A stretch of 64,000 bases of DNA from a bacterium (lineage in GTDB: Bacteria; Verrucomicrobiota; Kiritimatiellia; CAIKKV01; CAITUY01): the NCBI GenBank assembly GCA_037128595.1, contig JBAXWB010000008.1, forward strand, positions 69,889 through 133,888. Direction: 5' to 3'. The first letter of the stretch is position 1, and each line of letters opens with the position of its first letter. The notes under the pieces were generated by a model, which did no database searches, was not told the origin of the DNA, and worked only from the letters and a program-made list of their open reading frames with translations. The translations under genes were made by a program, and so were the position numbers. Shown here piece by piece: positions 54,900-64,000 of the stretch.

Positions 54900-57158
54900 T
54901 TACTCCGCCGGGAAAAACGTGTTCTTAAACCAACGGACCACCGTTCGCCGCATATTGCTCCACGGCCCCATGGGCGTCCGTCGCCCATGCTCATCGTACA
55001 GATCGTAATTATAGCCATAACGGTAGGCGTAGCTGTAGTAGGCATAGTTCGGATATTGATACGCATAATACAAACTGCTGATCCGGTGCATCTCAATGCT
55101 GTTGACGATCATCCCGATAATATGCACATCCCCGAGCATATCGAGAGAGTATTTAATGGTCGGCTTCGCCGTCCGGTTCGCATGCGCCACATAGACCACA
55201 CAAACCAACGGGCAGGACGCCAGAATCACGGTATCCGTCACGCGCAACACAGGCGCCGTATCCAGTACAATGTAGTCATACTCCCCCATGACGGAGCTGA
55301 AGAAGTTCTCCAGATCCACCCCATGCAATAGTTCGGAGGTGTTTTTTTCAATGGACCCGGCCGGCGCAAACCAGAGATTTTCCGTAGTGGTTTTGGTGAT
55401 GACGTCAGTGAGCGGCCGCCGCTCCCTCAGTACATCCACAATTCCAGGCGTGCGCTCTTGTTCAAACGATTTATGGAGCAGACCGCGCCGAAGATCCATG
55501 TCCAGCAACAGCACTTTTTTTCCGGTTCGCGCCATCATGATGGATAAATTCAGCGTGGTAAGGGTCTTCCCTTCCTTGGAATCGGCGCTCGTCAGCAGTA
55601 TGATCTTCTTGCCGGCCTTTTCAACGGCAGAGAGCACATTGGTTCGCAACGCACGGTACGCCTCCGCCGCGCCAGAACGGTGCTGGTCGCGGACAATCGG
55701 GCGCACCCTGTTGGTCAAATCCCCGCCATGAACCCAGTAAGGAATCCCGCCTAAAAACGGAACCCCGACCACACTTTCAACATCCGTCACCGACTGTACC
55801 TTGTCATCAAAGAAAAACGCCAGCAAGGCCAGCCCCAACCCGCCGCCCAGTCCGGCCACCAGCGACATGAGTAATATTTTGACGGGATCAGGCCAGGCGG
55901 GAGTCGGGTTGGTCCGCACCGGCTGCAATTCCGCGAAATGCTCCCCTTTGATCTCCTGATCGACCCGCAAGTCATTCAACTTCGCCTGAAGCATGGACGC
56001 AGAACTTTCCAAGCGTCCGACCGCCGATTGGAGCTGACGCAGGTCAGACGTCTTTTTGCTGGCCATCAGATAAGAACTTCGCCACCGCCGTTGCGCTTCC
56101 TCCAGCGCATCCGACTGATAGGAAATCGCAGAGATCCGCTCCTTCACCTTCTCATATTCAAGTTCCGTTTGAAGTTGAATATCCTTGCGGATCGACGAGA
56201 TCTCCTCATCCAGTGCTCTCAATTTTGGATTTTCAGGCTGGGTGTAAATCGCCAGGTCCTTGCGTTGCTGTTCGAGCCGGATCAGTTTCAATTTCGCATT
56301 CTGCCAGGCCCGCCCATCGTCCGAGGTGCTCCCCTCTTCCGGCTTGGCCGCAACCCCCTCCACCCCCGTATTCGTCCCCGCCCCAGTGGACGCGATCAAC
56401 CCGGTCGCCCGCGTCATGGAAAGGGCCGACTGGATCATCTCCATGGATTGGCCCTTGAGCTTGGGGTACTGCATCTCCAGCATCCAGCGCTCGGTATTGA
56501 GCTGTTGCTGGCGCCCCACCAGTTGATTCATATACCCCAGTTCCAGACTTCCCTTGGCCTGCACATACTCCATCTGGTTCACCCGCTGAAACTCAATCAC
56601 CTCATCCTCAGCCGAGCGGATCTGCTCCCGCAACCGGGCGAGTTCCTCCTCCAGAATGCGCGCGGCAGACCCATACGACTCGCCCTTGACCAATTCCCGC
56701 TGGACTTGAAATTGCTTGATGGCCTCCGTCAAAAAGGCACGGGCATAGGCGGGATGGGAATTACGAATGGAGAGCCAGATGGAAATCCCCGCCCCCCCCA
56801 CCCGGCTGACTTTCAGCGGCGGCGTCAGCTCACGGACATCTCCGCCCAGTCGCTTCAGCCACTGGGGGGAAAGTTTTTCGACAATACGTGCCTGAAACGC
56901 CGCACTTTGCAACAATGAGACATGGGTCTCGCTCTGGGACCAGTGATAGGACTGGGACTCGATCTGAGTTGAGGGATCACGGTAAATCATGATCCCGGCG
57001 CCGGTTTCATATTCTTTCGGGGCAAACTGAAGATACCCAACCCCGCCCAACATGGAATAAAGGAAACAAATAACGATCAGCTTCCAGCGGAAAACAAGGA
57101 TTCCAAGATAAATCCTGGGATCAACCTTTTTCTGCTCAAAACTGTCTACTGGAGGCAT
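54900..57158 (-). CDS. Polysaccharide co-polymerase / BY-kinase (Wzc-like)
   Basis: 752 residues. A Wzz-type N-terminal membrane helix, then a coiled-coil-rich periplasmic part (about 60-440), a second helix (KILLMSLVAGLGGGLGLALLAFFF) and a cytosolic ATPase domain: Walker A TSADSKEGKTLTTLNLS, Walker A' VLLLDMDLRRG, Walker B IVLDTAP. The last 50 residues have about 16 tyrosines (for example YYAYQYPNYAYYSYAYRYGY), the usual autophosphorylated cluster. It sets chain length and links polymerisation to export through the Wza-like gene 10 nt upstream. Confidence 0.94.
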   Translation of the reverse strand: MPPVDSFEQKKVDPRIYLGILVFRWKLIVICFLYSMLGGVGYLQFAPKEYETGAGIMIYRDPSTQIESQSYHWSQSETHVSLLQSAAFQARIVEKLSPQWLKRLGGDVRELTPPLKVSRVGGAGISIWLSIRNSHPAYARAFLTEAIKQFQVQRELVKGESYGSAARILEEELARLREQIRSAEDEVIEFQRVNQMEYVQAKGSLELGYMNQLVGRQQQLNTERWMLEMQYPKLKGQSMEMIQSALSMTRATGLIASTGAGTNTGVEGVAAKPEEGSTSDDGRAWQNAKLKLIRLEQQRKDLAIYTQPENPKLRALDEEISSIRKDIQLQTELEYEKVKERISAISYQSDALEEAQRRWRSSYLMASKKTSDLRQLQSAVGRLESSASMLQAKLNDLRVDQEIKGEHFAELQPVRTNPTPAWPDPVKILLMSLVAGLGGGLGLALLAFFFDDKVQSVTDVESVVGVPFLGGIPYWVHGGDLTNRVRPIVRDQHRSGAAEAYRALRTNVLSAVEKAGKKIILLTSADSKEGKTLTTLNLSIMMARTGKKVLLLDMDLRRGLLHKSFEQERTPGIVDVLRERRPLTDVITKTTTENLWFAPAGSIEKNTSELLHGVDLENFFSSVMGEYDYIVLDTAPVLRVTDTVILASCPLVCVVYVAHANRTAKPTIKYSLDMLGDVHIIGMIVNSIEMHRISSLYYAYQYPNYAYYSYAYRYGYNYDLYDEHGRRTPMGPWSNMRRTVVRWFKNTFFPAE

Positions 57159-57167
57159 TGCAAACCC

Positions 57168-58577
57168 TTATAAGAAAGAAATGGACCTGGCAGGCACCAC
57201 AATACGATCACCTGTTTCAAGAACAAGGTCATCCTCGGGCTTCCCACTCTTCATCAACTTCTCACCATTTACAAGGAATTTCTTCTCCTGACCATCCTTA
57301 TCCCGCCGCACCACTGAGATTTTGTCGCCCCGCGCAAACCGCGGAAGACCCCCGATTTTGAACAACAAATACATCAGCGTACAGGGTTCGTTTTCACTGA
57401 ACTCAATCACCCCGCGCCGCGGAACCTCGCCCAACAAAATAACCCGCTTCCCGCCCACCCCGGTCATAACGGAATCCTGCGTCGCCCCTTTTGACTCACT
57501 CGAAGGGGTAAACACATAAACGAGATCATCATTTCGCAGAAAAATATCAGGCACCTTCATTTGGCCGTCCTCGGTGGTCAGCGAATACACTTCCCCTTCG
57601 GCCGCCGCCCCAAACGGGGTTTTCGCCCCACCCCGCACGATCTTCACCCGGCTGTTATCACGGCTCGCGCGCAATCCACCCGCTCGCCTCAACGCCTCAT
57701 TCAAAGAAATGGTGGCCCCAGGCCCGATCTTGATTTCTCCGGGCATTTCAACATGCCCGCTCACCGTAACCCGGTCGTAGGACGCTTTCGCCAATTTCAC
57801 GGAAACGGTCGCATTCTTTAAATAACGTCCCTCTAAAACCCGCTTTATCTCTGCCTCGGCCTGCTCAACACTCAAATCCGGCAGAAAGACCAACCCCACA
57901 TAACCAAAATCAATTGCCGAGGCATCATTGACCATATAACGCCCACTTAAACTGGGGTCTTCTGTAACGGCCACCCACAGAACGGAATCAGGCTGAATAG
58001 TAGCAATGGACGGTTTCGGCATAACCGGCTTGCCTTCCAAGGGGGGCGGGATGACTGGCGGAGCCACTTCATTCGTCCTCACTCCCGCCGGCTGAACCGG
58101 CATAGGCGCCCCTCCAGCCGTAGCCACAGCCCCCCCCTCAACCGGCACGGGCTGAGAGACCGGCACAGATACGACGGGAGCAGATGCAACCGGAACAGGT
58201 ACTGCGGGAACAACTACCGGAGGAAGAACTGGCTGAACGAACGGAGCAGGCCTCACCACCACAGGCGACGGTTGGGCCACCGAAACCGTGCCGCCCGCAG
58301 GAATTGACACGGAAGCAGGCGCAACAACAGAAACTGGTGCGGATTGCGGCAGGGATACGGTTTGACTTGGCGGTCGCTGCGTTTCTGCCGACGGAATCGA
58401 TCCGACAGCGCCATATTCCTGCATCGCCTCTGCCAATACGCTCGCCACGTAATCATCTTCGGGAGTAGAGGTCACACAGCCAGACAACAGCATACAAAAC
58501 GCCAGACATGCGCCCAAAGTATTGAACAACGGAACAATACGTCCGTTTTTAATATTTCGTGTAGTTGCCGGAATCAT
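57168..58577 (-). CDS. Polysaccharide export lipoprotein (Wza-like, SLBB)
   Basis: 469 residues from the ATG at 58577 (an in-frame start at 58640 adds 21 residues). Signal with lipobox MLLSGC. A Val/Pro/Ala-rich low-complexity linker covers about residues 60-180. Then the polysaccharide export domain (VLWVAVTEDPSLSGRYMVND, GYVGLVFLPDLSVEQAEAEIKR) and two SLBB-like repeats (VTVSGHVEMPGEIKIGPGATISL, and VILLGEVPRRGVIEFSENEP). It would form the outer-membrane exit. The linker is not in Wza from E. coli and may span the periplasm. Confidence 0.9.
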   Translation of the reverse strand: MIPATTRNIKNGRIVPLFNTLGACLAFCMLLSGCVTSTPEDDYVASVLAEAMQEYGAVGSIPSAETQRPPSQTVSLPQSAPVSVVAPASVSIPAGGTVSVAQPSPVVVRPAPFVQPVLPPVVVPAVPVPVASAPVVSVPVSQPVPVEGGAVATAGGAPMPVQPAGVRTNEVAPPVIPPPLEGKPVMPKPSIATIQPDSVLWVAVTEDPSLSGRYMVNDASAIDFGYVGLVFLPDLSVEQAEAEIKRVLEGRYLKNATVSVKLAKASYDRVTVSGHVEMPGEIKIGPGATISLNEALRRAGGLRASRDNSRVKIVRGGAKTPFGAAAEGEVYSLTTEDGQMKVPDIFLRNDDLVYVFTPSSESKGATQDSVMTGVGGKRVILLGEVPRRGVIEFSENEPCTLMYLLFKIGGLPRFARGDKISVVRRDKDGQEKKFLVNGEKLMKSGKPEDDLVLETGDRIVVPARSISFL

Positions 58578-58675
58578 AATAACAAACAGGTTTACACCTG
58601 AAGCCCCCCCCCACTTCGATCTCGCAGGACCAAATACCACAATCGGTTAAGGGTATACCGACATTGTCACAAATG

Positions 58676-59740
58676 TCAATACTCCATCGCATCCACTACC
58701 CGTCGATTTGCACGCGGCATGGGGTACGCCGCCAGATCAGAAGGCCTGATCCACTTGAGCTCCGCAGAGGCCAAGGCACGGGCCCGCCCTGAAAGCCAAT
58801 GGCACTTAAACGCAGTCAGGGTGATTTTGAAATGCGAATACGCCTGTTTTACCGTAACATACGGAACGTCCACCTGACACTGTACGCCGGTTTCTTCCGC
58901 CACTTCACGCGCCACCGTCGCCTCCAGGGGTTCGCCCTTCAGTTGCTTTCCCCCCGGAAATTCCCACAACCCGCCCAGCATCTGCGTTTCACATCTCCTA
59001 GCGATTAATATTTTACCTTGTTTCCACACGACCCCCACCCCCACGCGGTAGTGTGGCACCGCCTTTTTTCGCTCCACAACGGGCAATTCCCCCGTTCTCC
59101 CGGCCTTGAAAGCAACACAGTACTTTGACAGCAAACATCTACCGCATAAGGGGTTATGCGGCTTGCAGATGAGGGCGCCCGTTTCCATCATCGCCTGATT
59201 GAAGTGCGAGGGATTGACACGTCTAATGAGGGGCGTCAACCGTGCCCGGATTTCGTCGGCCAATGCGTTTTGTCGCATCGGCGTGTCTAACCCCCAAAGC
59301 CGACTGCATACCCGCAAGAGGTTTCCGTCAACGGAAGGCACCGGCTCATTATAGGCAATGCTCGCAATCGCCGCGGCGGCATACGGACCGATCCCCGGAA
59401 AGTGCCGCAGTGCCTCTGCAGTCCGGGGCGGTTGACCGCCATAGTCCCGGGTGATCATTTTCGCAGCCTCATGAAGATGACGAGCCCGGGAATAATAGCC
59501 CAGTCCTTCCCAAAGCTTGAGCACCTCCTGCAGATCAGCGGCAGCTAAAACGCCAAAGGAGGGAAAACGCCTGATGAACCGGTCAAAATAGGGCAGAACC
59601 GTGATAACCTGGGTCTGCTGAAGCATCATTTCGCTAACCCATACCTTGTAGGGAGATGGATCGCTGCGCCACGGCATCTCCCGGTGCTCCCGTTCAAACC
59701 ACTGCACCAATTTTCCCGGCCATGTTCGATCCGATGTCAT
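58676..59740 (-). CDS. mutY: A/G-specific adenine glycosylase MutY
   Basis: 354 residues, removing adenine mispaired with 8-oxoguanine. Seen are WVSEMMLQQTQV, the helix-hairpin-helix FPGIGPYAAAAIASIAY with catalytic Asp in VPSVDGNLLRV, ETGALICKPHNPLCGRCLLSKYCVAF (4Fe-4S cysteines, spacing C-x6-C-x2-C-x5-C), and the C-terminal NUDIX-like domain with GGLWEFPGGKQLKGEPLEATVAREV that reads 8-oxoG. Length typical. Confidence 0.96.
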   Translation of the reverse strand: MTSDRTWPGKLVQWFEREHREMPWRSDPSPYKVWVSEMMLQQTQVITVLPYFDRFIRRFPSFGVLAAADLQEVLKLWEGLGYYSRARHLHEAAKMITRDYGGQPPRTAEALRHFPGIGPYAAAAIASIAYNEPVPSVDGNLLRVCSRLWGLDTPMRQNALADEIRARLTPLIRRVNPSHFNQAMMETGALICKPHNPLCGRCLLSKYCVAFKAGRTGELPVVERKKAVPHYRVGVGVVWKQGKILIARRCETQMLGGLWEFPGGKQLKGEPLEATVAREVAEETGVQCQVDVPYVTVKQAYSHFKITLTAFKCHWLSGRARALASAELKWIRPSDLAAYPMPRANRRVVDAMEY

Positions 59741-59818
59741 GCAAAAGTCTATCGCAGATAAAGGCGCAAAGGAAAGGAGTTATTGGTTATTTCACAAGAC
59801 TCCACTATACTAAAAATC

Positions 59819-61297
59819 ATGAGATCGGCTTATTGGAATCCATCACTCCTTCTTGCCTCCGCCCTCCTGGCGGGAGTCTTTTCTGCATCCGCTTTTGAAA
59901 TGCGGATGGTCGCGGATGCCCTCACCCTGGATGCCCGGGACACCCCTCTCCGCGACATCCTCGCTCAATTCCAGGAGGCAGGGGTCAAGGTCGCGATCGA
60001 TGAACGGATCAACCCCCTGATTACCGCCCATTTCGAAAACCGGGAAATGGGAGAGGGGATCAAGCGGATGCTTGCCGATTGCGATTATGCCCTCACCTGG
60101 CAAACCATCGACGGGCCAGCGGGCAAACTGCGCCGCATTTCGGAAATTCTCGTTTATAAACCCGGTAGCCGACGCCCTCTTCCCCTCTTACCCGCCCAGA
60201 CGCCCGCCACCATCGAAAGCCAAACCAGTCAAACGAACAGAATCCTCTGCCTGAAAAATGAGGTTCTCATCCGCCTCCGGCCTGGCACAACCAAAGAACA
60301 ACTGCTCACCCTGCTTCGCGAAACAGGAACCACGGTGATGGACAGTATTCCCGCCCTATCCTTGTACCGCCTGCATTTTCCACCCGGCACAGATTTGGCT
60401 GACCTGCTCAACCAGCTCTCCAAAAATCCATTGGTCGCCCGCGCCGAGCCCAACCAGGTCTATCGTTCCCTTACCCCTGAAAAAGCCCCCGGTCCCCAAC
60501 CGACCGACAGCCTGCGGACGCTCCCGAATGGGGGCGGACCGGCCGTTGCCGTCCTCGATTCGGGCTTCACCCCTAATCCAGCTCTCGAAAAAGCCGTGGT
60601 GGCCACCCTTGACGCCACGGCTCCGGGAACCCCCATCTCCGATCCGGTTGGGCACGGCACGCAAATGGCCCTGATTGCGGCGGGTGCCATCAGCCCGGAA
60701 GGCGGCAATCCCGCCCTGGACTCGCAATCCGGAGCCATTATCCCGATCCGCACCATGGATGAAAAGGGGATTACCTCCAGCTTTACCCTGATGCAGAGCA
60801 TGGTGTTCGCCCTGGAACAGGGCGCCCGCGTCATCAACATGAGTTGGGGCTCTGAGACCGACAGCGGATTCTTCAACGATGCCATTGCCTATGCCCGTCA
60901 ACGCGGGGCCGTACCGGTAGCCGCTGCGGGGAATGAGCCCACCAACCGGCCTCTGTATCCCGCCGCGATTCCGGACGTACTCGCCGTGGGGGCACTAGGA
61001 GCTGACGGGACCCTCTGGGATCAATCCAACTACGGCTCCTTCATCACCCTTGCGGCCCCGGGATATGCTAATCTGCCAGTCGGGTATAAAGGTCCACCCG
61101 GGACTTATGTCGGCACCTCTATCGCGGCAGCCTATACCGCCAGGGTGATCGCCCGTTACTTTACCCTGCACCCCTCCGCTACCCCTGGCGAGGCGGTCAC
61201 CTCCCTGAAACAGGCCCTCAGCCACCCGTCCGACGGGGCCTCCCATGCCGAAATTCCCAGGCTGGATACTGCGGCCGTTTCGAGGTACTTGAAATAA
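59819..61297 (+). CDS. Secreted S8 subtilase with STN-like and propeptide-like N-terminal domains
   Basis: 492 residues from the ATG at 59819, giving a signal peptide ending VFSASAFE. A TTG at 59783 has AAAGGAG 3 nt upstream but would extend the signal. Residues about 25-90 look like a secretin/TonB short N-terminal domain (ALTLDARDTPLRDILAQFQE, KRMLADCDYALTW). Residues 140-215 resemble a fervidolysin-like prodomain (LIRLRPGTTKEQLLTLL). The protease has all three catalytic motifs: VAVLDSGF (Asp), GHGTQMA (His) and YVGTSIAAAYTARV (Ser). It is an exported peptidase, possibly cell-bound. Transcription unit appears to be single. Confidence 0.9.
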   Translation: MRSAYWNPSLLLASALLAGVFSASAFEMRMVADALTLDARDTPLRDILAQFQEAGVKVAIDERINPLITAHFENREMGEGIKRMLADCDYALTWQTIDGPAGKLRRISEILVYKPGSRRPLPLLPAQTPATIESQTSQTNRILCLKNEVLIRLRPGTTKEQLLTLLRETGTTVMDSIPALSLYRLHFPPGTDLADLLNQLSKNPLVARAEPNQVYRSLTPEKAPGPQPTDSLRTLPNGGGPAVAVLDSGFTPNPALEKAVVATLDATAPGTPISDPVGHGTQMALIAAGAISPEGGNPALDSQSGAIIPIRTMDEKGITSSFTLMQSMVFALEQGARVINMSWGSETDSGFFNDAIAYARQRGAVPVAAAGNEPTNRPLYPAAIPDVLAVGALGADGTLWDQSNYGSFITLAAPGYANLPVGYKGPPGTYVGTSIAAAYTARVIARYFTLHPSATPGEAVTSLKQALSHPSDGASHAEIPRLDTAAVSRYLK

Positions 61298-61500
61298 AAA
61301 CCCCTATACATTTGCCCTGAAATTGGCTAGTCTGCCATGAAAGTTGGTTGACGAAGAAGTCGGTTTGGCGCAACACAATGCACACCCAAGGCCCGCTGCA
61401 TTTCGATCTTCCTCCTTAAATGGGTTCGAGTTGGACCCCTTTCCATAGGAGCCAGAAAGCAAAAGAACGGATCCGCTAGTCCTCACTGAGGAGATCGAAG

Positions 61501-61905
61501 ATGGGTAAGAAACTGTATGTTGGCAATCTGAGTTATGGCGTCACAAGCGAAACACTGCAACAGGTGTTCTCTGCACATGGCAAAGTGGAATCGGCGGACG
61601 TGATCATTGATCGCATGACCGGTCGCGGCAAGGGCTTTGGCTTTGTCGAGATGAGCACCGATGCGGAAGCGGTGGCGGCGATCGCGGCCACGAACGGGCA
61701 GGACCTTGATGGTCGCGCCATGATCGTGAACGAAGCGCGTCCTCCGGCCCCCCGCGTTGGCGGCGGTGCTGGTGGTGGTGGCGGGTTCGGCGGCAGCCGT
61801 GGTGGTGGCGGTGATCGCGATCGCAAGGGCGGTTTCGGTGGCGGTCGCGGCGGCGCGGGCGGTGGCTTCGGCGGTGGCCGTGGCGGCGCCGGCGGTCGTC
61901 GGTAA
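61501..61905 (+). CDS. RRM RNA-binding protein with Gly/Arg-rich tail
   Basis: 134 residues. RNP2 KLYVGNLSYGV and RNP1 GKGFGFVEM show one RRM domain (about 3-80). The tail (about 85-134) is almost only Gly, Arg, Ala and Phe. Such small bacterial RRM proteins, known from cyanobacteria and PVC bacteria, are often cold-induced and act as RNA chaperones. AGGAG lies about 8 nt upstream. The leader between the protease stop and this start is 203 nt long, which would suit post-transcriptional control; I can see no named riboswitch in it. Confidence 0.92.
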   Translation: MGKKLYVGNLSYGVTSETLQQVFSAHGKVESADVIIDRMTGRGKGFGFVEMSTDAEAVAAIAATNGQDLDGRAMIVNEARPPAPRVGGGAGGGGGFGGSRGGGGDRDRKGGFGGGRGGAGGGFGGGRGGAGGRR

Positions 61906-61927
61906 GCACTCAGTCAGATAATGACTC

Positions 61928-61963
61928 AACGGGAACAGGCCGGAAGGCCGGTTCCCGTTTTTT
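61928..61963 (+). terminator. Intrinsic terminator after the RRM gene
   Basis: AACGGGAAC (61928-61936) pairs with GTTCCCGTT (61951-61959); inside, GGCC pairs with GGCC across a short loop, and a T-run (through 61963) follows. Strong. Confidence 0.9.
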
Positions 61964-62054
61964 GTTTTAACCGCTTAATGTTGCACCGCCACAGGAAAAC
62001 CGCTATGTTTTGACGGTTATGTTGTACTTCAACTTTTTCCGGGAGAATGTCTGA

Positions 62055-64000
62055 ATGTTATCAAATAAAGCGACCCCAGCCGTAAAGACACAGGAGCAAC
62101 CCGAAGAACCCACCGAAAGCCTGCTGCATTTTTTCAAACCTGAAGATTGGGTTGCCGCGTTTCTCACCACACTAATCTCGGGCCTGGCGTTCTTTTACTA
62201 CATGGCGCCAGAGGTCACGTTACAGGATTCCGGCGAACTGGTAACCGGGGCATTCTCTTTCGGTGTCCCCCATCCCCCGGGCTATCCGCTCTGGGCGTTA
62301 CTGGGCTATATCTGGAGCCACTTCATCATTCCCTTCGGCAATCCGGCCTGGCGCATGGCATTGATGTCCGTCTTCACGGGCGCCCTGACCGTCGGCTTTA
62401 CCACCATCATTATGACCAGGAGCTTGCGACTGCTCCTTCACTCCCTTCCCTGGAGCGACGCCACCAATGAGCGACTCCATCACTGGATGGCGCTCTTTAT
62501 CGGCTCAAGCTGTGCGCTCCTCTTCGGCTTCAACCGGGGCGTCTGGCTCTGGGCCTGCGTCTCCGAAATGCGCGTGCTGAACGTCTTCTCGTTCGTCCTG
62601 ATCAGTTGCGTTTTCTTCGCCTGGATGATGCAGCCCCATCGCCGCGGCTTCCTCTATGCCATGTTGCTCATTTTCGGGCTCAGCCTCTCCAATCACCAGA
62701 CTATTGCAGTCATGGCGGTCCCCTTTGCCGTAGGCATCTTCGCCATCGGACTGGACCAATTTCTCGCCTTGCGACGAAAATCCCCGAGCGCACCGGGCCA
62801 ATTCAGCCTGTTCATGAAGACCCAGTCCAATTTCTTTGAACTCGCCACTGCCGGTTTTTTCAGCCTGCTGGTCGGCCTGATCATTTGGGCCTGGCTCATC
62901 ACTCCCGATACGACGGCCATGTTCACAAGCACGACGTTCTGGCAGGGCATTGCCTGCGGGGTCCTCGGTATGGCAGGCATCATCATTGCCCGGACAACCG
63001 ACTGGTGGAATACGCGCCGCTCGCTGATTTGCGCCCTCTTCTTCATGGCCGGCGTGAGCGTGTACATCTATATGCCGCTCGCCGCCGCTACCAACCCCCC
63101 CATGAACTGGGGCTATGCCGCCACCAAGGAAGGCTTTGTCCACGCCGTCACCCGCGGCCAATACCAGAAAATCGAAGTGGCGAGCTTCTTCAGCTATGAC
63201 TTCCTGATGAAGATCAAACTCTTCATCCAGGCCATGGTCAACCAATACTCTTTCCCGGAAAGTGTCTTCAGCCATTTCCCTGCAGCGTTGCGCCCGCTCC
63301 TCGAAGCCATCAATATGTTGACGTTACCCCTGCTGGGGCTCGTGTCACCCATCGCGATCCTGCTGCTCTGGAATCGCATCAAACCCCGCGGCCGGTCATG
63401 GATGATCTTTGTCTGGGTCGCCTTCCTGATCACCAGCCTGGGCCTGCTGACGATCATTAATCCGAAACTGGACCGGCAGGACCAGGAAATCAACATCAAG
63501 TTCTTCGCGCCCGCCCATGGGTTTTACGCCATGCTGATCGGCTACGGGATTGCCGTGCTGTTCAGTATTTTCGCCTGGAAGAAAAAAGTGATGGGACCCG
63601 TCATCGTCCGCCTGGCCTGTGTGGCGCTCCTCGCCATGCCGCTTGTCACATGGAAGCAGAACTGGTCGCTTTGCAACCTGCGCGGTTATGACTTCGGCTA
63701 TCTCTTTGGCTACCTGATGTTCAACCCGGGCAACGGCTATGAGCCCATGGAAAAGGACGCGGTCCTTTACGGGGGAACTGACCCGGGCCGCTTTGTTCCC
63801 ACCTACATGATCTTCTGCGAGAGTCGCGTGGCCCCAAAGGACCGGTTCCGCGATAAAGCCTTCGACCGGTCCGATGTCTACATCATTACGCAGAACGCAC
63901 TGGCTGACACCACCTACATGAGCTACATCCGCGATCATTACGACTACTCGCGGCCGAAGAATGACGGACCGTTCCAGCGCCTGCTCAAGCGCGACCAAAC
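62055..64000 (+). CDS. DUF2723 (TMEM260-like) membrane protein, partial
   Basis: Runs off the right edge after 648 codons without a stop. The N-terminal 25 residues are hydrophilic, then about 10 membrane segments follow. DUF2723 marks: SGLAFFYYMAPEVTLQDSGELVTGAFSFGVPHPPGYPLW, where an Asp-Ser-Gly-Glu and His-Pro-Pro-Gly motif occurs as in GT-C mannosyltransferases (protein O-mannosyltransferase-like), and PLAAATNPPMNWGYAATKEGF. The last region carries VYIITQNALADTTYM. It may glycosylate exported proteins using a polyprenyl-linked sugar. ATG at 62055 has GGGAG 9 nt upstream. Confidence 0.9.
   Translation, partial: MLSNKATPAVKTQEQPEEPTESLLHFFKPEDWVAAFLTTLISGLAFFYYMAPEVTLQDSGELVTGAFSFGVPHPPGYPLWALLGYIWSHFIIPFGNPAWRMALMSVFTGALTVGFTTIIMTRSLRLLLHSLPWSDATNERLHHWMALFIGSSCALLFGFNRGVWLWACVSEMRVLNVFSFVLISCVFFAWMMQPHRRGFLYAMLLIFGLSLSNHQTIAVMAVPFAVGIFAIGLDQFLALRRKSPSAPGQFSLFMKTQSNFFELATAGFFSLLVGLIIWAWLITPDTTAMFTSTTFWQGIACGVLGMAGIIIARTTDWWNTRRSLICALFFMAGVSVYIYMPLAAATNPPMNWGYAATKEGFVHAVTRGQYQKIEVASFFSYDFLMKIKLFIQAMVNQYSFPESVFSHFPAALRPLLEAINMLTLPLLGLVSPIAILLLWNRIKPRGRSWMIFVWVAFLITSLGLLTIINPKLDRQDQEINIKFFAPAHGFYAMLIGYGIAVLFSIFAWKKKVMGPVIVRLACVALLAMPLVTWKQNWSLCNLRGYDFGYLFGYLMFNPGNGYEPMEKDAVLYGGTDPGRFVPTYMIFCESRVAPKDRFRDKAFDRSDVYIITQNALADTTYMSYIRDHYDYSRPKNDGPFQRLLKRDQ

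Noticed and set aside
55938-56918. Open plus-strand frame of 326 codons
   Set aside because: It is antisense to the Wzc-like gene, with runs of Arg, His and Leu as expected of GC-rich shadow frames.
61422-61438. GGGTTCGAG...ACCC resembles a tRNA T-arm
   Set aside because: The loop is too long and no D-arm, anticodon arm or acceptor stem fits around it.

Overview
The window is a GC-rich chromosomal stretch with densely packed genes, many of them overlapping by 4 nt, and no phage or insertion sequence. Several traits recall the PVC superphylum, most likely a Kiritimatiellota/Verrucomicrobiota-like bacterium: a PEP-CTERM protein, a DUF2723 (TMEM260-like) membrane protein, FHA-rich Tad pilus genes, multi-FN3 lipoproteins and a glycine-rich RRM protein. 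This placement is inference from gene content, not from a marker tree. The cell envelope is clearly Gram-negative (TolC, secretin, Wza-like exporter, lipoproteins, beta-barrels).

Layout. 1-5.4 kb: the start of a DnaQ-like exonuclease, then a YbhGFSR-like exporter operon (adaptor, ABC ATPase, TolC, ABC ATPase, permease). 5.4-11 kb: an accessory region with a LacI-type HTH protein carrying a Pro/Glu-rich tail, a DUF4160/DUF2442 pair, a frameshifted PEP-CTERM gene, two divergent beta-barrel genes, a HARE-HTH-like protein, a DUF1844 protein and a 50-bp palindrome. 11-26 kb: housekeeping genes: metallophosphoesterase, HflX, RtcB with archease, an RdgC-like protein, a GT2 glycosyltransferase, M42 peptidase, QueD-QueE-QueC behind a stand-alone IMP cyclohydrolase, a BrkB-cNMP fusion, Asd and NadB.

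26-33 kb: a lipoprotein with six FN3 domains, a PP2C phosphatase and a protein with two kinase domains, all on the minus strand. 33.6-48.1 kb: a 14-gene minus-strand Tad/Flp pilus locus. It holds CpaB, the secretin CpaC, an FHA-CpaF fusion ATPase, TadB, TadC, two membrane FHA proteins (one with TPR-like repeats), a DUF1573 protein, a Flp-like pilin, a prepilin peptidase, TadE/TadG-like pseudopilins and one unknown protein. Just upstream are a second Flp pilin (minus) and a divergent second CpaF-type ATPase (plus). The five FHA domains in the Tad locus and near it, next to a kinase/phosphatase pair, suggest a pilus or secretion machine controlled by Ser/Thr phosphorylation. This is the most interesting system in the window.

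49.6-64 kb: isocitrate dehydrogenase with aconitase, a stand-alone FHA protein, an exopolysaccharide set (polyprenyl-phosphate sugar transferase, Wzc-like tyrosine kinase, Wza-like SLBB lipoprotein), MutY, a secreted subtilase with an STN-like N-terminal domain, a glycine-rich RRM protein with a clear terminator, and a DUF2723 membrane protein that runs off the end. I found no rRNA, tRNA or CRISPR array. No gap between genes is longer than about 300 bp.
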